In this document: piece after piece, positions 58,171 through 64,000 of the stretch | Layout: each line of letters begins with the position of its first letter | Position numbering within the stretch: position 1 is the first letter of the stretch | NCBI RefSeq assembly: GCF_018320785.1 | Contig: NC_054885.1 | Coordinates: 8,258,921 to 8,322,920, forward strand | DNA from: Cheilinus undulatus | Taxonomy: Eukaryota > Chordata > Actinopteri > Labriformes > Labridae | Direction: 5' to 3' | Length of the DNA stretch: 64,000 nt | The notes under the pieces: model-generated | What the model was told of the DNA's origin: nothing | What the model saw: the letters and a program-made list of their open reading frames with translations, nothing else | Databases searched by the model: none | Position numbers and translations under genes: made by a program

Positions 58171-58320
58171 GTTTGGGGAAAAGCAGTGGGAAGATTTAAA
58201 AAAAAAAATAGTTAAAAGCTTGAAAGGGCAGTTGGATTTTTAAAGTACAGACAGTTTTGACATCTTGAGTTTCTACTGCATTAACAAACCTTTTATGTCA
58301 CCCTCATTCCCCTGCACAGA

Positions 58321-58570
58321 GCTGTCTGCCTCCCTCCTCCCCCTCTCCTCCCCTCTCTGCTCTGCCCGGCCTCCCCTGCTAGCCAACAGGCTAGGCTAGC
58401 TCGGCGGCTAGCTGCTCTCCTCAGTGTAATTAGTTGAGACGCACCGGCTCCATCTACATCACGGTGCTGTTAGGACTGAACCGACTCCGTAAAATTCACC
58501 TCACGACACAGACAGAGCGAGCACAACACAGGGACATAGAGTACAGGCTTCACATTATCAATAACTGAAG
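58321..58570 (+). promoter_or_regulatory. ube2m: ube2m promoter and 5' UTR
   Basis: A CT-rich tract (58,325-58,375) is followed by GCTAGC-rich, CpG-containing sequence up to the ATG at 58571. The transcription start cannot be located from sequence. The opposite-strand fbxl19 promoter is about 2.7 kb away. Confidence 0.5.
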
Positions 58571-58685
58571 ATGATTAAGCTCTTTTCCCTGAAGCAGCAG
58601 AAGAAAGACGAGGAATCTGCTGGAGGAAACAGAACAGGAGCCGCGGGGAAAAAAGCCAGCGCGGCCCAGCTCCGAATACAGAAAG
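58571..58685 (+). CDS. ube2m: ube2m exon 1, NEDD8-conjugating enzyme UBC12 (partial gene)
   Basis: UBC12 accepts NEDD8 from the NAE1-UBA3 E1 and passes it to cullins, activating cullin-RING ubiquitin ligases. The exon encodes 38 residues, from [16 protein letters not shown] to SAAQLRIQK, plus one base of a split Asp codon. This is the UBC12-specific N-terminal extension: the first residues dock on UBA3, and the acetylated N-terminal Met is bound by DCN1. The family continues DINELNLPK in exon 2. The donor is AAAG/GTAGGC. No exon 2 was found in the remaining 5.3 kb, so the catalytic UBC fold, including the active-site Cys, lies to the right of the window. The ATG choice follows the invariant family start. 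Confidence 0.95.
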
Positions 58686-59431
58686 GTAGGCTAGTTAACA
58701 ACACCAGTGCCCGGTTAGCTGGACCGGACTACCCATAAACCGCAGAGTGACACGACTCACATAACTCCCCATTTTACATAAATACACAGAGTTAGAACGG
58801 CTCATTATAACTCAGAGAGGCTAACAGCTAGCATGCTAGCGTTAGCATGAAGTAGTGTTAGCTAAACACGGCTAGCTTGTTCTATATTTGAAAACAAAAC
58901 GCTGACAGCCAGTCAGAAGCTAGTCCATATCTGATCGTTTAGGCTAGCACTTTAGCATACAGCTAACTCTAAACAACACTAAACCCGGAACACATTGGGT
59001 TCTATTAACTAGCTATTACTCTACATTAGTGACTAATCACAGGGTTTCTTGGGTTGAATTTTCAAGCTAGTTAGCCCAGATTAAAATAGCTAATAACTGG
59101 CGAACTTGCTGTGTCAGCTCTCTGCTTAATTATCTACAAGATGACAAACTTCTTCCCTACATTTTGGGGCATTTTAATGAGGTCAACAACAGCTTAATAG
59201 ACAAACAGGCGGCCCAGCTAGTTTTTATGTTGACGAGTGAGTTCTCCTTAGAGACTCTTTTTTAGCATGTCTCTAACACACCTTTACACCCAGGTGATGA
59301 CAAATCTGACAGGTATTCCGTTATTGTTAGGAAGTGCACTGTCAGGTTTAAGCCTGATTCAGTGTCAGTTTTAATCACGATTTTAGCTTCCTTCTAGAAA
59401 CACGTTAACCAAGGTTAAACGGTTCTTGTTC

Positions 59432-59660
59432 AGTCCATTGGTTTTATCATGTTTGGGGTAAATGGAGCACACCCTCTCTTACTTTATAGCAAAGTGTTTG
59501 CTCTGCCCCTCCCACCTAAACGGCTCTCATTTCAATTTAAGTGAGGAGCAGAGGAGCCACACTCCAGTTAGATATGGCTCCACATTTGACGGTTATCAAA
59601 CCATAACAGATTCTAAAAACGTAATAATCGTATGTGCTCTTGTAGAAGGCAAAGGTTAGT
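59432..59660 (+). repeat. Direct repeat copy B, in ube2m intron 1
   Basis: Nearly identical to 57633-57849, 1.8 kb away in the same orientation, on the other side of ube2m exon 1. It has an extra segment around CAGTTAGATATGG. The frame starting MEHTLSYFIAKCLLC remains open for 65 codons. Confidence 0.85.
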
Positions 59661-60245
59661 AAAAATATAGTTTATTTTAACCTTGCAATGCAGATGGATA
59701 CGCCCGTTTCCTTGTTTTTCACTGGCGAATCCATCTTGCAAAGCTCCCATCTGAACCGTTTGGGCCCGGTTAGAAAGTGACAGGACCAATCAGCGACGAG
59801 GGGCAGTACTTTCAGGTGCAGCAGAGTCGTGGCATAAACGAGCAGCAGCCTGCTAAAAGCACCAGTTTTATCAGAACTTGACAACATTTTCTTCCTTAAA
59901 AGAAGAACAAATCACAGCAGTGAGTTGTTTTCTTTTCAAAAACGAAAAAATTTGAGTACTTACATGTCTGTAGTCGCCATGTTTTGTGTTATTCCTCACT
60001 AGCTGCACAGCTCGATAGCAGCTACTGTTTTGTAGCTCTTATTGGCCCGTAGAGATGTGCTAGAGCGTTCACCCAATCACACTCCGAGTTTTTTTCAAAT
60101 CCTCTGCCTTTTCTCAAACGTTTCCTATTGGAACTTTCCCACATGGATGTGTGAAACAAATCCATCAGGCGTGTCAGGTTAGGTTTATTTAGGATCGTAG
60201 CCAAACCCACAATCTGAGACAGTCACAGTGAGGTCTCTGATTGAG

Positions 60246-60733
60246 CAATGTTAATTTTGGCAGCTATTTTTAATTTTAGTCTTAGTTTTAGTCTTTAAAT
60301 GAAATGCATTTTAGTTCTAGTCACATTTTAGTAACTTCTATCTTTTCTAGTTTTAGTCTAGTTTTAGTGGACGGAAACTTACGACATTTTAGTCTAGTTT
60401 TAGTCCATAAAAAGTCAGCACATTTTAGTCTTTACTTTAAGTCCATTATTTTCTTGCCTTAATCTGGTACCAAATCATGGTAGTAACCTGGGGTCCCTGC
60501 TTTCTACAGCTGCATTGTTTTTTGACAGATTTACCCACAGTGGAGAAATACGGATTTTGAATGTCCGACGAAAACTACATTATATTTTATTTTAGTTTTA
60601 GTCATCTTGACGAAAACTGAACTTAGTTTTTGTCAGTTTTAGTCATCACAGATCTATTTTTGTTAGTCTCAGTCCAGGTCTTAGTCCAGACGAACATTTT
60701 AAGTCATAGTTATAGTCGACAAAATTAACACTG
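60246..60733. mobile_element. hAT-type element, TTTTAGTCTAG-rich interior
   Basis: Ends are CAATGTTAATTTTGGC and the inverted GTCGACAAAATTAACACTG. Flanking octamers TGATTGAG (60238-60245) and TGGTTGAG (60734-60741) differ at one base. The interior repeats TTTTAGTCTAGTTTTAGT-like words. It is non-autonomous. Confidence 0.8.
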
Positions 60734-61477
60734 TGGTTGAGGTGGCCTGCTGTAACCATGAAAAATGCTGCAACCCTGAGCAACAACTGTAAGCTGTTAA
60801 TGATAACACATACCGTTGTAGTATAGAGCAATGTATACACAAACTATGAAGTGGTACAAAATGTTCATTTTAAATGTAAACACTACAATAAAGATAAATA
60901 TAGACAGAAGGTACAGGTATGCTTGAAAGTTTTGAAAATAATACTTAACACTAAATAAAAGGAAGTGAAATGGATTGTGGGATGCAAAGTTCTTTCATCC
61001 TTGTGAAAAAGTATGTACACAGTCTTGTACCTTTGCAATTTTCTATTTTCAAATACCGTATTTTTATAACAGTGTGATATTGGGATCATACTGTACAACA
61101 CTGCAAATACTATTATAGTAGAATGCATAAATGCTATAATGACTCTACGTGGTTGGTTATCATGGAAAATGGGTTTTGACAGCACTGCGTTCAAAATAAG
61201 TTTATTACTTTATTATAGCTAATATTATCCTGATATCGCGATTATGATTACAGTAAGATTAATTAACCAGCACAAGTTGTAACAAATGTTTTAAAAAGTA
61301 TTGATGCTAAAAAAAAAAACTACATCTCTTTCTTTAGAGCAGGAAATGAATGAGTCTATCAGAAATTGCAGGTCTAATTCTGCACACTGTCCAGATCATG
61401 GGTGTCAAACTCAAGGCCCGGGGGCCAAATGTGGCCCGCGGTGCAGTTTTACCCGGCCTGCAAGATCATATCTGAAT

Positions 61478-62085
61478 TAGGGGTGTGCGGTATATGCGGT
61501 AGACGGTATAAATGATGTAAAGTTGGCCTACGGTAGGGATTTGGACTCTACCGACCAATCGCGATAACGCTTGTTAGTGACATCATTGTATCTGCCTCAG
61601 TGTGAGTTAGCAGGCAAAAACACGTGTTTTTTCCTCTCAAAGTCTGATGGCTGTACCGCAACTAAGTCAGTGTGCTGTGGCAGCCTGCCTGGGGCTAACA
61701 CAAGTGCTGCTTTGGCTGGTTGCAGAGGCCAGCGCTGCAGCTCTTCCTCTTACAACGGCATAAACAACCGCTTAAAAGTCTATTTAAACTTATGACTTTC
61801 TTTTCTAAGTCCACAGGGAGTCAAAGATCCAGGGTACCATGTTAAATGAGGTCAGAAAAGCTGCTGTAAACTAGCCGTATTCATGTATTCAACATGTTTT
61901 TTGTGTTCCTATACTTGGAGATAAATTGAGTATGCCATCAAAGGGAAAAGGGGGTTAATAACACTTGAATTTGGATTAAAAAGCATTGTCTCTTTTTAAT
62001 TTTGTAATACTGTGATATAATACCGTATCGTCAAAGGCAACAAATATACCGTGATATGACTTTTAGGCCATATCGCCCAGGCCTA
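61478..62085. mobile_element. Inner hAT-type element with perfect 8-bp duplication
   Basis: Ends are TAGGGGTGTGCGGTAT and the inverted ATATCGCCCAGGCCTA. ATCTGAAT is repeated exactly at 61470-61477 and 62086-62093. It lies wholly inside the 61397-62910 element, so it is younger. The 75-codon frame at 61571-61795 has no transposase motif. Confidence 0.9.
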
Positions 62086-62289
62086 ATCTGAATTAGAATT
62101 GGCCTGCTGCTATGAGGTCTGCAGATTTCCCCCAGTATAAAAATGTAAATTTAACGTTGAAGATAAAAAAAAGCCTTGTTAAGTTATAAAAATCTGAAAA
62201 AGTAGGGAGTAGAAATAAATAGATAAATAGTCAGGAATGAGGGAAAGAAATTAATTTGTGTTTTCAATTCATATTTTCATTTTGCATCC

Positions 62290-62745
62290 CAAGATTATGT
62301 CTAAAACTTAGAATTTTGACTTTTTATTTCATATTTTGACCTTTTAAATTAATACTTTTGACGTTTTTTCTCATATTGTGACCTTATAGGTTCACAGTTT
62401 TTCATTTTAAATCATATTGTGGCCTTTTAAACTCCTAACTTTGATTTTTAATCCCATATTCCCACTTTTTAAACTCCTTATTGACAATTTTATCTCATAT
62501 TTAGACCTTTTACAGTCACAATTTTGAATTTTATTCTATTTTGACTTTTTAAACTCTTGATTTTGTATTTTATCTCATATCTTGACCTTTAAACTCATGA
62601 TTCTAACTCTCTTTTGCTTATATTTGCCTTTTAAAAACCTTGTTTTGCTTTTAATTTTGTATTTTGACCTTTCAGACTTAAAAAGTTTACTTTTTATCTT
62701 ACATTTATTGATGCTGTGATATTTAATCATTTTGGCTTTTTTTTT
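62290..62745. repeat. Degenerate array inside the outer hAT element
   Basis: Repeating sense 'TTTTGACTTTTTATCTCATATTTTGACC...TTTAAACTC', unit about 35-40 bases, no two copies identical. Comparable in style to 36,290-36,720 and 45,690-46,985. Confidence 0.75.
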
Positions 62746-64000
62746 TTAGAAATCTGAAAAGCATTTATCATCACTGTTTAATTTTCCCTATAATTCATTA
62801 CCTGTGAAAACACGGATGACAGTTTTCAGTTAAATCTTGACCCTGTTAGGCCCTCAGGTTAAACCTAATTCAGATTTCGGCCCCTGCTGTGATTGAGTTT
62901 GACACCCCTGGTCTAGATTGTTCAAATACATTGGAAAGTTAACATTTGTGCACTTATGAAAGAGTGGAGAAGTTAGCTGCAGTTTTTGTTGCTTACAAAC
63001 AAGAAATTACCCAGTATCCAGTGCCTAATATTTCTATTTTTATTGCCGTTGTATTGATTTTATTTCTCTTGAATCATATCAAAGTACAGTAATCTTGTAT
63101 CGTGACGGCCCCACCGCAGGGTGCTTCCTCCACAGACAGTCTTACTCAGTCTGTGGGCAACAAAAACATACAGCTAGTCAAAACACAATGCAGTCCCTTT
63201 TGTGTAGTCAGTAGATTGACACCTGCAGAGGAGGCGTGTCCTCCATGTGAACACTGAAAGCTTCTTCTTAGTCATTCTTTCCACCTTAATTTAATCCTAA
63301 GGAATCTTTGTGGGTATGCATTTGTTTTCACTGGCCAACAGAGTAAAGCTACAATAGAGTAAAAAAATGTGTAAGAAGTGAGATAAAAAGCACAAAACAA
63401 AAAAGATGCTGGCATCTTGCAAAGTGGCTTCAGAAAAAACTGCCCTATTATGGGCCTCTTTGTCGCTCTTTATGTCTTGTAGAAAAGATGACCTGCTTCA
63501 TAATATTCTAAAAGGGAAAGATGGAAAATAAAGTGTATTTGTTTTTCCAGTGAAACAGACCTTATATGATGAATGCATACATCACATGCAATAACAAACT
63601 TGTATGAGGCAAATTTTACCTTCATGCATCAATCACTCTCTTATGAACACTTTTCCTTTCCTTTGTATTTTCTTTCTATTTATTTCTTGCGGTTATTGCA
63701 AGCTGCAGGATAGTTTAAAAAAACAGGCAACAGTGCTATATATTGTAAAAGAGAATATTAAAGGTGTTTTTCCAAATGAAAGCATAGAGTAAATCTAGGC
63801 TCAGATATAAAATATTAAAAAAGAAAGTTTGAATCATACAATCATAATTGTTAAAATTTTTGTCCTGAAGTGTACTTTTTTTTTTTCTTATACAGTTGTA
63901 GAAAAATAGGCAATGACCATGGCACAGTGTTGTCCACAGAATGACACTTATCTTTAGTGGTATGGGAGGCATCCCATAGGTTTATTTTGTGTTTGTTTCA

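Larger units (their letters stand above)
55851..58320. other. Spacer between divergent fbxl19 and ube2m promoters
   Basis: AT-rich spacer. It includes an AAAT microsatellite near 55,977-56,005, one copy of the ube2m-flanking repeat (57633-57849), a block similar to 33,240-33,400 (at 57,290-57,450) and a repeat at 57,950-58,170. No exon was found. Confidence 0.7.
61397..62910. mobile_element. Outer hAT-type element (GGGTGTCAAACTC ends)
   Basis: Ends are CATGGGTGTCAAACTC and the inverted GAGTTTGACACCCCTG. Flanking octamers GTCCAGAT (61389-61396) and GTCTAGAT (62911-62918) differ at one base. It is interrupted by the 61478-62085 element. A degenerate array occupies 62,290-62,745. Confidence 0.87.
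58686..64000. other. ube2m intron 1 (at least 5.3 kb)
   Basis: First intron of ube2m. The first 450 bases are dense in GCTAGC/GTTAGC words. Farther along are copy B of the direct repeat, the hAT-type element at 60246-60733 and the nested pair at 61397-62910. From 62,920 to 64,000 I see only AT-rich unique sequence. Confidence 0.75.

Noticed and set aside
61571..61795. 75-codon plus-strand frame as a host gene
   Set aside because: It lies wholly inside the inner hAT-type element and has no recognisable protein motif.
58686..64000. Exon 2 of ube2m within the window
   Set aside because: Looked for the DINELNLPK sequence and the UBC catalytic fold in plus-strand frames; none found, so the exon must lie beyond the right edge.

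Overview
The window is vertebrate nuclear DNA, almost certainly from a teleost fish. Coding exons are small, flanked by GT/AG splice sites, and encode proteins near-identical to vertebrate importin beta-1, FBXL19 and UBC12. The long introns and spacers are packed with repeats typical of ray-finned fish: short hAT-type elements with 8-bp target duplications, broken Tc1 transposases and tRNA-derived SINEs. No bacterial-type operons, CRISPR arrays, rRNA genes or intact tRNA genes were seen.

Layout. (1) 1-24,400, minus strand: kpnb1 (importin beta-1). Nineteen coding exons are placed from the ATG at 23,986 down to a partial exon at the left edge; about 770 codons are present and the last hundred or so lie outside. 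(2) 24,400-28,535: a spacer of mobile-element debris, including a retroposed-looking 3' end with an A-tract, an unidentified broken reading frame, and a Tc1-like element split by later insertions. (3) 28,536-38,741: 10 kb with no coding sequence. A good minus-strand polyadenylation signal at 28,552-28,557 makes a very long fbxl19 3' UTR possible. (4) 38,742-55,600, minus strand: fbxl19, ten coding exons (915 codons plus stop) and an upstream non-coding exon, with CXXC zinc finger, PHD finger, F-box and leucine-rich repeats in order. (5) 55,640-58,320: the spacer between two divergent promoters. (6) 58,571 to the right edge, plus strand: exon 1 of ube2m (UBC12) and over 5 kb of its first intron, filled with hAT-type elements, one nested inside another.

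The three genes act in separate processes: nuclear import (kpnb1), CpG-island recognition coupled to an SCF ubiquitin ligase (fbxl19), and NEDD8 conjugation to cullins (ube2m). The last two are linked biochemically, because SCF ligases need cullin neddylation, but nothing in the sequence shows co-regulation beyond their head-to-head placement.

I found no convincing new biological system. The observations most worth a second look are: dense GCTAGC/GCTAAC/GTTAGC words around all three promoters; nested hAT insertions with readable target duplications; degenerate arrays that recur at three places, two of them inside hAT-type elements; a (GA)17 microsatellite that forms the polypyrimidine tract of a 33-nt exon; a direct repeat flanking the first exon of ube2m; and the possible 10-kb 3' UTR.
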